A stretch of DNA of 35,916 bases from positions 1-35,916 of the forward strand of contig BJGT01000020.1 of NCBI GenBank assembly GCA_014190675.1, in the 5' to 3' direction. Both the position numbers and the translations under genes were made by a program. The notes beneath the pieces are model-generated. The model was given only the letters and a program-made list of their open reading frames with translations. It made no database searches and was not told where the DNA came from. Every line of letters begins with the position of its first letter. Position 1 is the stretch's first letter. Source of the stretch: Comamonadaceae bacterium. GTDB taxonomy: Bacteria > Pseudomonadota > Gammaproteobacteria > Burkholderiales > Burkholderiaceae_C. Of the stretch, positions 12,219-22,789 are shown piece by piece.

Positions 12219-14183
12219 ATGGCCCTCATCACCCTGCTTGACGCCCAACTCGCTTTTGGGCATGTCCCCCTACTAGACCACGCTGATTTCTCCCTTGAGT
12301 CACAGGAGCGTGTTGGCCTGATCGGTCGCAACGGGGCGGGTAAATCGTCTCTGCTGAAAATTCTTGCGGGTATGGAAAGACCCGACGACGGCAGCGTGCA
12401 AGTACAGGGCAACACCCGCATCGCGTATGTGGCCCAAGAGCCGCTGCTTGATGCCCAGGCCAGTGTTTTTTCGGCCGTCAGCGCCGGCCTGGCCAAGGTG
12501 GTGTCTCTGATTGACGCCTATGTTCTGGGCCAGGGTGATCTGGATGCCATGCAAAGCGAGATCGAGGCACTGGACGGCTGGAACTGGGAGCAACGGGTGA
12601 CCGAAACCCTGCAGCGCCTGCACCTGGATCCCGAGGCTATTTTGGCAACCCTCTCAGGCGGCACCAAAAAGCGCGTGGCACTGGCCCAGGCACTGGTGGC
12701 CCAGCCCGATGTGCTGCTGCTCGATGAGCCCACCAACCACCTCGATCTCGACTCGATCGACTGGTTGGAGGGCCTGCTGGTGGAGTTCAGGGGCAGCATC
12801 ATCACCATCACCCATGACCGGTCTTTTTTAGACCGGGTGGCGACGCGCATTGTGGAGCTGGACCGTGGGCGCCTGCTCTCTTACCCCGGCAATTTTGCGG
12901 CCTACCTGACGCAAAAAGAAGAGCAATTGGCGCAGGAGGCGGTGATCAACGCGCGCGCCGACAAGCTGCTGGCGCAAGAAGAGGTTTGGATCCGCAAAGG
13001 GGTAGAGGCCCGGCGCACCCGCGCCCAGGGCCGCATCACCCGGCTGGACCGGCTGCGCGCCGGCCGCGAAGCGCGGCGTGAAACCCTGGGCAGCGTCAAC
13101 ATGGACGTAGCGAGCGGCGCCGTCAGCGGCAAACTGGTGGCCGAGTTGACCCATGTTTCCAAATCGTTTGGTGAGCGGGCGATCGTGCGCGATTTCAGCG
13201 CCACCATCCTGCGCGGCGACAAGGTCGGCCTGCTCGGACCCAACGGCGCGGGTAAAACCACGCTGCTCAAGCTGATTTTGGGCGAACTCGCGCCCGACCC
13301 GGCGCCGGCCAACGCCCCGGCACCCGAGCCTGGCCACAGCCGCTGGGGCACGGTACGACAGGGCGCCAATGTGCAGGTGGCCTACTTTGACCAAATGCGC
13401 AATGCACTCGACATGCAGGCCACACTGGAAGACTTCATCAGCCCTGGCAGCGAATGGATCGAGATCGGCCGCGAGCGAAAACACGTCAAAAGCTACCTTG
13501 GCGACTTTTTGTTTTCGCCTGCCCGGGCAAATTCACCAGTCAGCAGTTTGAGTGGTGGCGAACGCAACCGACTGCTGCTCGCGCGCCTGTTTGCCCGACC
13601 AGCCAATGTGCTGGTGCTCGACGAGCCCACCAACGACCTGGACATCGACACCCTGGAGCTCTTGGAAGACCTGCTACAAAATTACGACGGCACGGTGTTT
13701 TTGGTCAGCCATGACCGCACTTTTTTGGACAACGTGGTCACCAGCACCATCGCCTTTGAAGGAGAGGGCCGCTGGCGCGAATACGAGGGTGGCGTCACCG
13801 ACTGGCTGACGCAAAGTAAACGCGCCACAGAGCTGGCCAAAAGCAAGGGGCAAAAAGGCGCCCAGCCCTTTAATTACGGGCGGGATCAGCTGTCAAAAAA
13901 CGAGCCGATGAGCCGGCCTGAGCTACCCAGCACCGAGCCAGCCGCCCCACCTCCGAAGGCGCGCAAGCTCAGCTTCAAGGAGCAACGAGAGCTTGATGGC
14001 CTGCCCGAGCGCATTGCTGCCCTGGAAACTGAGCAGCAAGCCATCGCCACCCAGCTGGCGGACGGCACGCTTTACGCCACTGACAACGCCCGGGCACTGG
14101 GTCTGGCGGCACGCAGCGCCCAGATCGACGTCGAACTGCTGGCTGCGCTGGAGCGCTGGGAGGCCCTGGGCGCGCCGGCTTGA
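12219..14183 (+). CDS. uup: ABC-F ATPase Uup
   Basis: A 654-residue soluble protein with two ABC domains and no membrane segment, the ABC-F layout. Domain 1 has Walker A GRNGAGKSS (36-44), signature LSGGTKKR and Walker B VLLLDEPTNHLDL; domain 2 has GPNGAGKTT, LSGGERNR and VLVLDEPTNDLDI. A charged linker rich in Arg and Glu joins them (the P-site tRNA-interaction region of ABC-F proteins), and the last 80 residues form a coiled coil (KARKLSFKEQRELDGLPER, then LETEQQAIATQLADG), which in Uup binds branched DNA. Family knowledge links Uup to ribosome function and to control of transposon excision. ATG 12219 gives the usual MALITL-type start; a TTG at 12189 is open in frame. Confidence 0.92.
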   Translation: MALITLLDAQLAFGHVPLLDHADFSLESQERVGLIGRNGAGKSSLLKILAGMERPDDGSVQVQGNTRIAYVAQEPLLDAQASVFSAVSAGLAKVVSLIDAYVLGQGDLDAMQSEIEALDGWNWEQRVTETLQRLHLDPEAILATLSGGTKKRVALAQALVAQPDVLLLDEPTNHLDLDSIDWLEGLLVEFRGSIITITHDRSFLDRVATRIVELDRGRLLSYPGNFAAYLTQKEEQLAQEAVINARADKLLAQEEVWIRKGVEARRTRAQGRITRLDRLRAGREARRETLGSVNMDVASGAVSGKLVAELTHVSKSFGERAIVRDFSATILRGDKVGLLGPNGAGKTTLLKLILGELAPDPAPANAPAPEPGHSRWGTVRQGANVQVAYFDQMRNALDMQATLEDFISPGSEWIEIGRERKHVKSYLGDFLFSPARANSPVSSLSGGERNRLLLARLFARPANVLVLDEPTNDLDIDTLELLEDLLQNYDGTVFLVSHDRTFLDNVVTSTIAFEGEGRWREYEGGVTDWLTQSKRATELAKSKGQKGAQPFNYGRDQLSKNEPMSRPELPSTEPAAPPPKARKLSFKEQRELDGLPERIAALETEQQAIATQLADGTLYATDNARALGLAARSAQIDVELLAALERWEALGAPA

Positions 14184-14200
14184 AACCAGCCAGCTTACGC

Positions 14201-14226
14201 GAGCTGTGCGCCCACGGCGCAAGCTC
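14201..14226 (+). terminator. Strong hairpin after uup
   Basis: GAGCT(G)TGCGCC, loop CAC, GGCGCAAGCTC forms an 11-bp stem with one bulged base, starting 17 bases after the uup stop codon. No T run follows, so it may act as an RNA 3' end stabiliser or a Rho-dependent or weak intrinsic terminator. The rest of the 177-bp convergent gap to 14360 holds no gene I can support. Confidence 0.5.
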
Positions 14227-14360
14227 TGGGTGACCAGCCAATCTGTAATTAAAGTGTGGCTGGCTGAGCGTCTTGAAGCGTCTACTTCCAACTTGCCGCT
14301 CCAACGGACACGCTCAGGCGCTGCACACCGCTGAACTTTGCCGTACGCCAGATTCGCTGC

Positions 14361-15329
14361 TCAGTGAAAGTGCACCGTCAGCACCGTCCGGTCATCGCTG
14401 AACAGGGTGGTGGTCGAGCCCTTGACGCCGGCAAAAGCGCCGCACTTATGAAAGTCCTGCGCCTCGACCCGGAAGAACTCATCCTCCCAGTCGCGCACGC
14501 TGGTGCCGGCCGGGCAGGACAGGTAGCCGTCGGTGAACAACTCGATGCTGTGCACCTCGCTTTTGCGGCGTGACAGACTCAGCACATCGGGGCCCTGGGT
14601 GTGCGTGCCGTCCAGCACGGCATAGCCCAACGAATGGCCGACGCGGTTGCAGTAAGCATACTGCCCGCCGGCAATGCCGGCAAGCAAGAGCAGCGGCACC
14701 TGGTCGATGGCGTCGGGCTGCAGCCGCGGCGCGCAGGCGGCCTGCGCCTGGGCCAGCAACTGGGCGACGTCCTGCCCCGACAGCAGGGCAGGATCCGCTT
14801 GCGCCAAGCCCTTGAACACCAGCTGCCGGGTTTCCCGCTCCAGCGCATCCTCACGCCAGCCGCGCGCCTGTAGCTGGCGCAATACCGCGACCCGACCGGC
14901 GGTGTAGATCAGGTCAATGTCCTTGTTGATGCGCAGCAACTCGGTGCCATTGATGCGGATCCCAGAGTCGCCCACAATCAGCAAGCGCAGGCTGTCACCG
15001 GCATCCTCCACCATGGCCACCGTGGTGCCAGCCCGCACCGGCCCGGCACCCGCCGCCGTCAGGCCGCTGGCAATCGACTGGTTCATCGCCCGCATCAGGT
15101 CTTGTGCAGAGCCCAGGGCGTGGTCGAGCGGGCTGGCGTAGCGCACCATCGCCATGGCCGCCAGCCGGGCCGCCAGCCGCCCGGGCGATTCGCCCTGCAC
15201 CGACACGCCCGAGGTATCGGTGGCGCCATCGAATACCGCATAGAGGCACTGCGGCAACACCACCAGGATGTCATCACCCGGCTGCGAGAGGTCGCGGCAT
15301 TTGGGTGTGCTGCAGGATTCAATCTTCAT
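14361..15329 (-). CDS. PP2C-like protein phosphatase
   Basis: A 322-residue protein with the metal-binding scaffold of PP2C (PPM) phosphatases: D19/D20 at the start (GDDILVVLPQ), D34-G35 in YAVFDGATD, AGTTVAMVED and LLIVGDSGIRI in the core, ELFTDGYL, and the terminal SDDRTVLTV. The acidic residues that hold the two Mn/Mg ions are present, so phosphatase activity is expected. The DGATD variant replaces the common DGMGG, which marks a divergent branch. It starts right behind the permease gene (ATG at 15329; a GTG at 15338 directly follows the permease stop) and is the last gene of the six-gene operon. No kinase gene is nearby, so the substrate is open; it might be a phosphometabolite rather than a protein. 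Confidence 0.78.
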   Translation of the reverse strand: MKIESCSTPKCRDLSQPGDDILVVLPQCLYAVFDGATDTSGVSVQGESPGRLAARLAAMAMVRYASPLDHALGSAQDLMRAMNQSIASGLTAAGAGPVRAGTTVAMVEDAGDSLRLLIVGDSGIRINGTELLRINKDIDLIYTAGRVAVLRQLQARGWREDALERETRQLVFKGLAQADPALLSGQDVAQLLAQAQAACAPRLQPDAIDQVPLLLLAGIAGGQYAYCNRVGHSLGYAVLDGTHTQGPDVLSLSRRKSEVHSIELFTDGYLSCPAGTSVRDWEDEFFRVEAQDFHKCGAFAGVKGSTTTLFSDDRTVLTVHFH

Positions 15330-15338
15330 GGCCTGCAC

Positions 15339-17020
15339 TCAGACAAAGGCGGCCTCCTTAGACTGCGAAAACCGCAACACCACAAAGACGCACAGGCCCG
15401 AACTGGCCAGCAGCAGCGCGGCCAAGGCTGCGGCAATGCCAAACTCGCCGTCCAGCACGGCACTGTAAATCCGCACCGGCATGGTGGTTGTGCGAGCGGT
15501 GTACAGCAAGAGAGTGGCTGACAGCTCGTTGATGGCCGTGATGAAACTCATCATCGCGCCGGCGATGACGCCAGGCAGCATCAAGGGCACGGTCACCCGG
15601 GCAAAGGCTTGGAGTGGTGATGCGCCCAGGTTGACTGCCGCCTCCTCGATCGAGGGTTTGATTTGGCGCAGCACCGCGCTGGTAGCACGCACCCCATAGG
15701 GCAGCCGACGGACGAACAACATCAGCACAATGATTGTGCTGGTGCCAATCAGGTCAAACGCGCCGTACTGAAAGCAAAGCAAAAACCCGATAGCCAAGAC
15801 TACCCCGGGCACCACATAGGGCACCATCAGCAAGGCGTCGAGCAGGCCGGCCGCAGCGGTTTCACGGCGCACCACGACATAAGAGATCAAGCCCCCGGCC
15901 AGGGTAATCAGCATGGTGGCCAAAAGTGAGTACTTGAAGGTGTTGGCAATCACATCGGGCACCTCCCGAATCACCCGGGCGTAGCTGTTCAGGCCAAAGC
16001 CGCCCGTAAATACCGGCCCATTGGTCTCTAAAAACGAGGTGTAGATGACGACCGCGATTGGCATGGTGGCCAGCGCCGCAATGCTGTAGCACAGCGCATG
16101 CACCGCCACCCCAAAGGCACCACGACAAGGCTTGGGTACTGACAGGTTGGTGAGCGCGCCAGCATAACGCCGCGGGCCCATCAGGTAGCGCTGCAACAGC
16201 ACAGCCAACATGGCGATCAAGATCATCAGCATAGAAATGCTGACCGCCATTGTTGGCGGACCACCCATCTCTGATGTGTACTGGTTGTAGGCCACGGTCG
16301 ACAGGGTGCGGTAATCACGGCCAATGATGGAGGGCGTGCCAAAATCAGCGATCGACAGAACAAAGCTCAAAATCGCCCCCGAACTCACGGCCGGGAATAC
16401 GAGTGGCAAGGTGACTTTGAAAAACCGTGCAGTCGCGCTGCAGCCCAGATTTTCGGCCGCTTCTTCATACGCCCGGTTGATATTTCGCAAGGCGGTTTCG
16501 GTCATCAGGTAGACGAAGGGGAAAAATTTCAGGCTAAAGACCAAAATAATGCCGTGCGCACCATAAATGGTGGGCATCGTCAGGCCCAGCGTCTTGATGT
16601 TTTGCGTCAGCCAGCCGTTGTTACCGGCCACCATCACCCAGGAATAAGCGCCAATAAAAGGTGGCGAGACCAGCGCCAGCACGGCCAGCGTGGCGATCAC
16701 GCTGCGCCCACGCACCACAAAACGGGCGGTGCAATAGGCCAGAGACACGCCCAACAAGCAGGCGCCCAGCATGCCGCCTCCACCGACAATCAAGGTGTTT
16801 TTCAGCGCGCCGAGATAGTAGGGATGGGTCAGGATTTTCTGATAATTGCTCAGCGTGAATGTCTGGGTCTGTGCATCAAGAAAACCAAGCACCAGCACCT
16901 GGCCAATTGGCCAAACCAGCAACAAGCCGAGTAGGCCGATAGCCCCGAGCATGACCAGCGACCAGACATCTAGCCGGGCTTTGCTGCGCCAGCGGGCCAG
17001 GCTCATGACGCCCGGCACAG

Positions 17021-17024
<4 letters not shown>
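15339..17024 (-). CDS. ABC importer permease, two fused domains (FbpB/PhnV type)
   Basis: A 561-residue inner membrane protein with about twelve membrane helices in two homologous halves. Each half has the EAA loop that docks on the ATPase: EEAAENLGCSATARFFKVTL near residue 190 and EEAAVNLGASPLQAFARVTV near residue 465. Fused permeases of this type serve ferric iron, 2-aminoethylphosphonate, thiamine and related importers; sequence alone does not choose among them. The start overlaps the end of the ATPase gene by four bases (17021-17024), and the stop lies directly before the phosphatase gene. With the ATPase and binding protein it makes a complete importer. Confidence 0.9.
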
Positions 17025-18097
<1,073 letters not shown>

Positions 18098-18120
18098 CGG
18101 CTACTCTCAGGCACCAAAAG

Positions 18121-19101
18121 TTACTTTTTGTTCATCATCAAATCATTCCATTTGGTCATGATGCGGCCTCTGTTGGCGCCAGCCCAGTCGACATCATATT
18201 TAATGAGCTTGATTTTGCTCAAGGGTGTGAGCGGGTTTTTGGTGAGCACATCGGCGCGCACTGATCGACGGCCTGCGGCGTCAATAATCTCCTGCCCCTC
18301 CTTGGACAGCATGTAGTTCATAAAGGCTTTACCGCCTTCTGCGTTGATCGGCGAGGCCATCAGGGCCATCGCATCAGAGATTGCTGAGGTGCCATCGAGG
18401 GGATAAAGAATCTCGACTGGCCCACCGCCCACCTTGAACCTGAGCAGGGTGTCCTCGTTAGACAGGCCCAAGGCCGCTTCGCCATCATTGACAAACTTGG
18501 ACACCGCCCCTGAGCTGTTGGATAAAACCATGTTGTCAAGAATCTTGGCGAACAATTCCCAGCCTTTTTCCTCACCGTAAATCAGCAAAATCGTGGTCAG
18601 CTGGGTGTAGGAAGAGCCTGATTTGTCAACCCGTGCCGCCGAGATTTTCCCCTTGTACAGGGGCTTGGCCAGATCGGCCCAGGTTTGCGGATACTGTGCG
18701 GGCGTAAGCAACTTGGTATTGACGCCAATAGCGCTGGTGACTGCAGTGAAGGGCACTGCGGCATCATTGATTTTGAAGGCCTCGGCCATGAACTTCGCGT
18801 TATCGGGCGTGTATTTGGTGAACAGGCTGGGATTGGCCTCGATCCCCTCGGCTCCCACGCTGAAGAGTACATCGGCGGTCTGCCGGCCTTTTTCAGCTTT
18901 CAGGCGGTTGATCAGGTCACCCGAGCCGCCCTTGATCAACTCGACCTTCAGATTGGCACTTTTTTCAAAGGCCGGAATCACACGGTCGAGCAAATCTTGC
19001 GGCGCTGCGGTGTAAATCGTGACCCGGTTTTGGCCAAAGGCACCGGCGCTCAGAAAAGGCAGCAGGGCTAGCGTGACAAGGCATCTACGAGAGATTTTCA
19101 T
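18121..19101 (-). CDS. Periplasmic binding protein of Fe/AEP/polyamine-type ABC importer
   Basis: A 326-residue type II binding protein with a signal peptide (ISRRCLVTLALLPFLSAGAF, cleaved before QNRVTIYTAAP). The family features are VTIYTAAPQDLLDRVIPAFE, IKGGSGDLINRLKAEKG, QTADVLFSVG and the late YPLDGTSAISDAMALMA and AFMNYMLSKEGQEIIDAAG. The tyrosines that bind ferric iron in FbpA-type proteins are not convincingly aligned, and the DGTSAI.DAMA pattern is more like aminoethylphosphonate or small organic ligand receptors; that reading is uncertain. ATG 19101, preceded by GGAGA, is chosen over an upstream start because the signal peptide then begins normally. The gene lies 81 bases after the nucleotidyltransferase stop. 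Confidence 0.88.
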   Translation of the reverse strand: MKISRRCLVTLALLPFLSAGAFGQNRVTIYTAAPQDLLDRVIPAFEKSANLKVELIKGGSGDLINRLKAEKGRQTADVLFSVGAEGIEANPSLFTKYTPDNAKFMAEAFKINDAAVPFTAVTSAIGVNTKLLTPAQYPQTWADLAKPLYKGKISAARVDKSGSSYTQLTTILLIYGEEKGWELFAKILDNMVLSNSSGAVSKFVNDGEAALGLSNEDTLLRFKVGGGPVEILYPLDGTSAISDAMALMASPINAEGGKAFMNYMLSKEGQEIIDAAGRRSVRADVLTKNPLTPLSKIKLIKYDVDWAGANRGRIMTKWNDLMMNKK

Positions 19102-19182
19102 GAGCGGTCTCCAAGTGTTAATCGGCAAAGAATCTTAACAAGCCGCAATTACGTGCGCATCACCCGCCCCGGCCCGACGCGC

Positions 19183-20148
19183 TTATTGGGTGTGCGGCGC
19201 GCGGTGCATGCGGTTGGCGCCATTGGCCACGAGCTGTCTGATGTGCTCAGCGCACAGCGCCTTGTCCTGTGGATAGGTCACGCCAAACCAGTGGCCTTCG
19301 GTGCTCAAAATCCGGCAGTCGGCCCGCTTGGTACAAAGCAGTTGATCGATGACGCTGGGGATGAAGCACTCGGCGCTGTCATGGGCGCCAAATTTCCCCA
19401 GAAAATTCGTGAAGTTCGCCTCAATCGCGGGCAGCACGGCCAGGTTAAAGCCCCAACAGTTCATCGAAACCAGCGCTTGCGGCGCCAAAGCCACCATCTG
19501 ACCGTCAAGCCGACGGCCACGGCAGATGCCCTCAGGCGCCATGGTGATGCTGGTGTGCTCTTGCACCGACATCAGCCAACCATCAGCGCTATGGCAAATG
19601 CCTCGGTTCACGCCGCCGTGGGCCGACAGGGTTTGCCCAAGGCGGTAAGCCACCATGCAACACTGTAGCTGCGCAGTGCCACTGGCCTGAGTTCCGACTT
19701 TCAGTAAAAACTCGGCCACCTCTTGGTAGGCCTGGTGGCCATAAAAGTCGTCGCCATTGACAACGGCAAATGGGCCATCCAGCAGGGCGCGGGCCGCCCA
19801 AACAGCATGGGCAGTGCCCCACGGCTTGCTGCGCCCCGGGGGCGGGGTGTGGCCCTTGGGCAGGTCATCCACATCTTGCAGCGCGTAGCCTACGCTCAGT
19901 ATTGCCTCGTACTTCGAGCCAATTTGCGCTTTAAATACAGCGGCAAATTCGACGCGAATTACAAAGATAACTCTGGAAAATCCGGCCTGCATGGCATGCC
20001 TCACAGCGTAGTCAATCACGGTTTCGCCATCAGGCCCCACCGGCTCGAGCTGTTTGAGGCCACCGTAGCGCTCACCCAGGCCCGCAGCCAGCACCAGCAG
20101 GGTCAATGCCGGATCCGGGCCAGCGCTGACTGGCGGCTGAGCGCTCAC
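19183..20148 (-). CDS. Sugar-phosphate-type nucleotidyltransferase
   Basis: A 321-residue protein of the NTP_transferase superfamily. The nucleotide-binding signature LVLAAGLGERYGGLKQLEPV covers residues 18-37, with the catalytic Arg27 and Lys32. It continues with PDGETVIDYAVRHAMQAGFS, KPWGTAHAVWAA and the metal-binding Asp pair in AVVNGDDFYGH near residue 125. It transfers an NMP to a phosphorylated substrate to make an activated form such as NDP-sugar or CDP-alcohol; which one is unknown. GTG 20148 overlaps the stop codon of the GMC oxidoreductase in a GTGA junction, so the two are co-translated. The frame is open further upstream within the GMC gene, but that part is not protein-like. Confidence 0.87.
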   Translation of the reverse strand: MSAQPPVSAGPDPALTLLVLAAGLGERYGGLKQLEPVGPDGETVIDYAVRHAMQAGFSRVIFVIRVEFAAVFKAQIGSKYEAILSVGYALQDVDDLPKGHTPPPGRSKPWGTAHAVWAARALLDGPFAVVNGDDFYGHQAYQEVAEFLLKVGTQASGTAQLQCCMVAYRLGQTLSAHGGVNRGICHSADGWLMSVQEHTSITMAPEGICRGRRLDGQMVALAPQALVSMNCWGFNLAVLPAIEANFTNFLGKFGAHDSAECFIPSVIDQLLCTKRADCRILSTEGHWFGVTYPQDKALCAEHIRQLVANGANRMHRAPHTQ

Positions 20149-21758
20149 CCCATTCGACCCGTGATCAGGTCGGCGGCCTTGTACGCCAACATCACCGTGG
20201 GCGCATGGGTGTTGGCAGAGGTGATGTTGGGAAACACCGAGGCATCGATCACCCGCAGGCCCTGCACGCCGTGCACCCGCAGCGCGGCATCGACCACCCC
20301 GCCAGCCGCCTCGGGCGCCATGCGGCAAGTGCCGCAGGGGTGGTAGACGGTGCCACTGCGGGCCTGAAAGTCAGCCAACAGGGAGGCGTCATCGAGTGCC
20401 GCCGGGTTGACCACCGGTTGACCCAGAATCAGGCCCTGCATGGCCCGGGTTTGCTGCAAGCGGCCGATCAGGCGAGCCCCAGCGAGTACGCTGGCAATGT
20501 CTTGCGCATTGGCCAGTGCATTGGGGTAGATGCGGGGCGCCTGCGCCACATCGGGCGAGGCTATGTCAATGCGGCCCCGGCTGCTGGGGCGGCAGGGGTT
20601 GAAGCCGATAATGAAGCCGGGGTAGGGGTCGGGCCGAAACAAGGGCCGCTTGCCAACATACTCGGTCGAATAGCTCAATGGGTTGAAATAAATCTGCGTG
20701 TCAGGCCGCTCCAGGCTGCTTGATGAGCGAACCATGCCGCCCATCTGGTTCACACTCAGGCTCAGGGGCCCACTGCGTTGCAACACAAAGCGCAGGCCTG
20801 CGCGCAGCCGGCCGGGCCAACTGCCCAAGGCGCTGTTGAGCGTGGGCTCGCTCGCCCGGTAAAAATAATTGATCCCGATGTGGTCTTGCAAGCCGCCACC
20901 CACGGCTGCATTGGCGTGGACCACGCCGATACCCAGGTCTTGCAGCAGTTGGGGTGGCCCAATGCCGGAGAGTTGCAGCAGTTGGGGCGAGTTGACGGCT
21001 CCACCCGCCAGCAGCACCTCGCCCAAGGCCTGCGCTCGCAGCACCTGGCCTTGGTGACGGTATTCAACCCCCACGGCCCGCTGGCCGTCGAACAAAATGC
21101 GCTGCACCAGGGCCTGGGTACGCACAGTCAGATTGGCGCGCCCTAGGGCGGGGCGCAAAAAGGCATCGGCAGCCGAATAGCGCAGGCCGTCTCGGGTATT
21201 GATCGCATAGGCGCCCACCCCTTCAGGCTGCTCGCCATTGAAGTCGGCGCTGGCCGGCAGTCCGAGCTCTTGCGCTGCGGCCAAAAAATGCCGCTTGACC
21301 GGATGGTATTCAGGCGCCCGTTCTGACACCCACAGTGGCCCATCGCCCTGCACCGTGCCATCGGCGCGCACCCGGCGCTCCAAGCGCCGAAACACCGGCT
21401 CGAGATCCGACCAGCCCCAGCCCGGGTTACCGGCGGCGCGCCAATCCTCAAAGTCGCCGGGCAGACCGCGGCAGTAGACCATGGCATTGATCGAGCTCGA
21501 GCCGCCCAGCACCTTGCCACGGGGCCAGTAACTGCTACGCCCGCCCAGGCCATGGTCTGGCTCAGTGGTGTACCGCCAGTTGACCCGAGCGTCATAAAAA
21601 GTTTTGCCGTAGCCAATCGGCGTCTTGATCCAAAACCGCCGGTCGCTGCCGCCGGCTTCAAGCAGCAACACCCGCTTGGATCCATCGGCGCTGAGGCGTT
21701 CGGCCAGCACACAGCCGGCCGAGCCGGCGCCGACGATGATGACATCAAACTCCAGCAT
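20145..21758 (-). CDS. GMC-family FAD oxidoreductase (choline dehydrogenase-like)
   Basis: A 537-residue flavoenzyme. The FAD-binding GAGSAG is at residues 10-15, the second GMC signature is PRGKVLGGSSSINAMVYCRG near residue 80, and the third is LLAGGAVNSPQLLQLSGIGP near residue 255. The active-site histidine pair is H473 (in TVYHPCGTCRM) and H518 (in ANTHAPTVM), where many relatives have Asn in the second position. GMC enzymes oxidise primary or secondary alcohols and pass electrons to quinones or O2. AAGGA six bases before the ATG makes the start firm. It is the first gene of the six-gene operon, overlapping the nucleotidyltransferase by four bases. The BetA-like label is by family; choline as substrate is not shown. 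Confidence 0.9.
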   Translation of the reverse strand: MLEFDVIIVGAGSAGCVLAERLSADGSKRVLLLEAGGSDRRFWIKTPIGYGKTFYDARVNWRYTTEPDHGLGGRSSYWPRGKVLGGSSSINAMVYCRGLPGDFEDWRAAGNPGWGWSDLEPVFRRLERRVRADGTVQGDGPLWVSERAPEYHPVKRHFLAAAQELGLPASADFNGEQPEGVGAYAINTRDGLRYSAADAFLRPALGRANLTVRTQALVQRILFDGQRAVGVEYRHQGQVLRAQALGEVLLAGGAVNSPQLLQLSGIGPPQLLQDLGIGVVHANAAVGGGLQDHIGINYFYRASEPTLNSALGSWPGRLRAGLRFVLQRSGPLSLSVNQMGGMVRSSSSLERPDTQIYFNPLSYSTEYVGKRPLFRPDPYPGFIIGFNPCRPSSRGRIDIASPDVAQAPRIYPNALANAQDIASVLAGARLIGRLQQTRAMQGLILGQPVVNPAALDDASLLADFQARSGTVYHPCGTCRMAPEAAGGVVDAALRVHGVQGLRVIDASVFPNITSANTHAPTVMLAYKAADLITGRMG

Positions 21759-21822
21759 GCCAGTCCTTCAGATAGTTGGCTCTCGGTCCCGAGGCGTCCG
21801 GCTTGAACCCCCAGGTGTCGCA

Positions 21823-21834
21823 GGCCTTAAGGCC
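21823..21834. promoter_or_regulatory. 12-bp palindrome in the divergent GMC/SDR region
   Basis: GGCCTTAAGGCC is perfectly palindromic and lies in the 201-bp space between the divergent GMC and SDR genes. It could be an operator shared by the two, but a 12-bp palindrome in GC-rich DNA can be chance. No good promoter hexamers were found beside it. Confidence 0.28.
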
Positions 21835-21959
21835 AGCGGCTTGTTTTGCGTGTGTCATGGGTTTGGGCCTTCGGGTCGTCGTAGTTGGCCTGGGGCCCGG
21901 CCAGCCCCGTGTAAGATGAATTCAAAACAGCCAGTCGTCAAATTTTTCTCCCGAGCAAC

Positions 21960-22769
21960 ATGAGTACCAGCACAAACCACTGGGTGCCAAGCCCAGCCAC
22001 CAACAGCCACGCCGAACAACGCGTGTTGATCACTGCGGCGGCCAACGGCATCGGCCTGACCACGGCCCAGAATTTTATGAGCGCCGGCGCCCGGGTCTAT
22101 ATCTGCGACATTGATGCGCCTGCTCTGGCCAACACCCTGGCACAGCACCCGGGGCTCGCCGGCATGGTGTGCGATGTGGCAAACGAAAACCAAGTCGAAG
22201 CGCTGTTTGCCGCTGCGCTTGAGCATTTGGGGGGGCTCGATATTCTGGTCAACAACGCCGGCGTTTCGGGCCCTACCGCCTTGCTCGAAGACATGAATTT
22301 CGCCGAGTGGCAGCGCTGTCTGGCGGTCAATTTGGACAGTTGTTTTTTGTGCGCTCGTGCGGCCGCGCCGATTCTGCGCCGACAGGGCGGTGGCTCGATC
22401 ATCAACATGTCGTCTACTGCCGGGCAGTACGGCTTTGCCCGTCGCGCGCCCTATGCTGCCGCCAAGTGGGCGATTCGCGGCCTCACCCGCACCCTGGCGC
22501 AGGAACTGGGAGCCGCCCGAATCCGGGTGAACTGCATCTGCCCGGGCTCGGTCACAGGCGAGCGCATTGAGCGGGTGATTGCCGCCGAGGCCGAAAAAAC
22601 CGGTGAGGCCGACGCTGTGGTGCGTTCGCGCATGACCGTAGGCATGTCGCTGGGCAGCTTTATATCGCCACAAGACATTGCCAACACCATCCTTTTTTTG
22701 ACCTCGCCCGCTGGCGCCCGTATTTCGGGCCAGGACATCACTGTAGACGGCCATACCGAAACACTTTAG
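21960..22769 (+). CDS. Short-chain dehydrogenase/reductase (classical SDR)
   Basis: A 269-residue SDR. The cofactor motif is TAAANGIG (residues 25-32), where the first Gly of TGxxxGIG is Ala. CDIDAPAL follows beta strand 2, where Asp favours NAD over NADP. NNAGVSGP is near residue 97, the catalytic Ser is in INMSSTAGQYG and the Tyr/Lys pair is YAAAK near residue 163. The end ISGQDITVDGHTETL is typical. It would oxidise or reduce a secondary alcohol or ketone. It is divergent from the GMC operon and convergent with the DmdA-like gene, 20 bases away, so it is likely its own transcript. The substrate is unknown. Confidence 0.9.
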   Translation: MSTSTNHWVPSPATNSHAEQRVLITAAANGIGLTTAQNFMSAGARVYICDIDAPALANTLAQHPGLAGMVCDVANENQVEALFAAALEHLGGLDILVNNAGVSGPTALLEDMNFAEWQRCLAVNLDSCFLCARAAAPILRRQGGGSIINMSSTAGQYGFARRAPYAAAKWAIRGLTRTLAQELGAARIRVNCICPGSVTGERIERVIAAEAEKTGEADAVVRSRMTVGMSLGSFISPQDIANTILFLTSPAGARISGQDITVDGHTETL

Positions 22770-22789
22770 TGGCAAGCAGGCCAGCGAGC

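Noticed and set aside
14288-14345. Similarity between TCCAAC-type stretches at 14288-14318 and 3048-3076, as a possible dispersed repeat
   Set aside because: Only about 18 of 28 bases agree by eye, too weak without copies from elsewhere in the genome.
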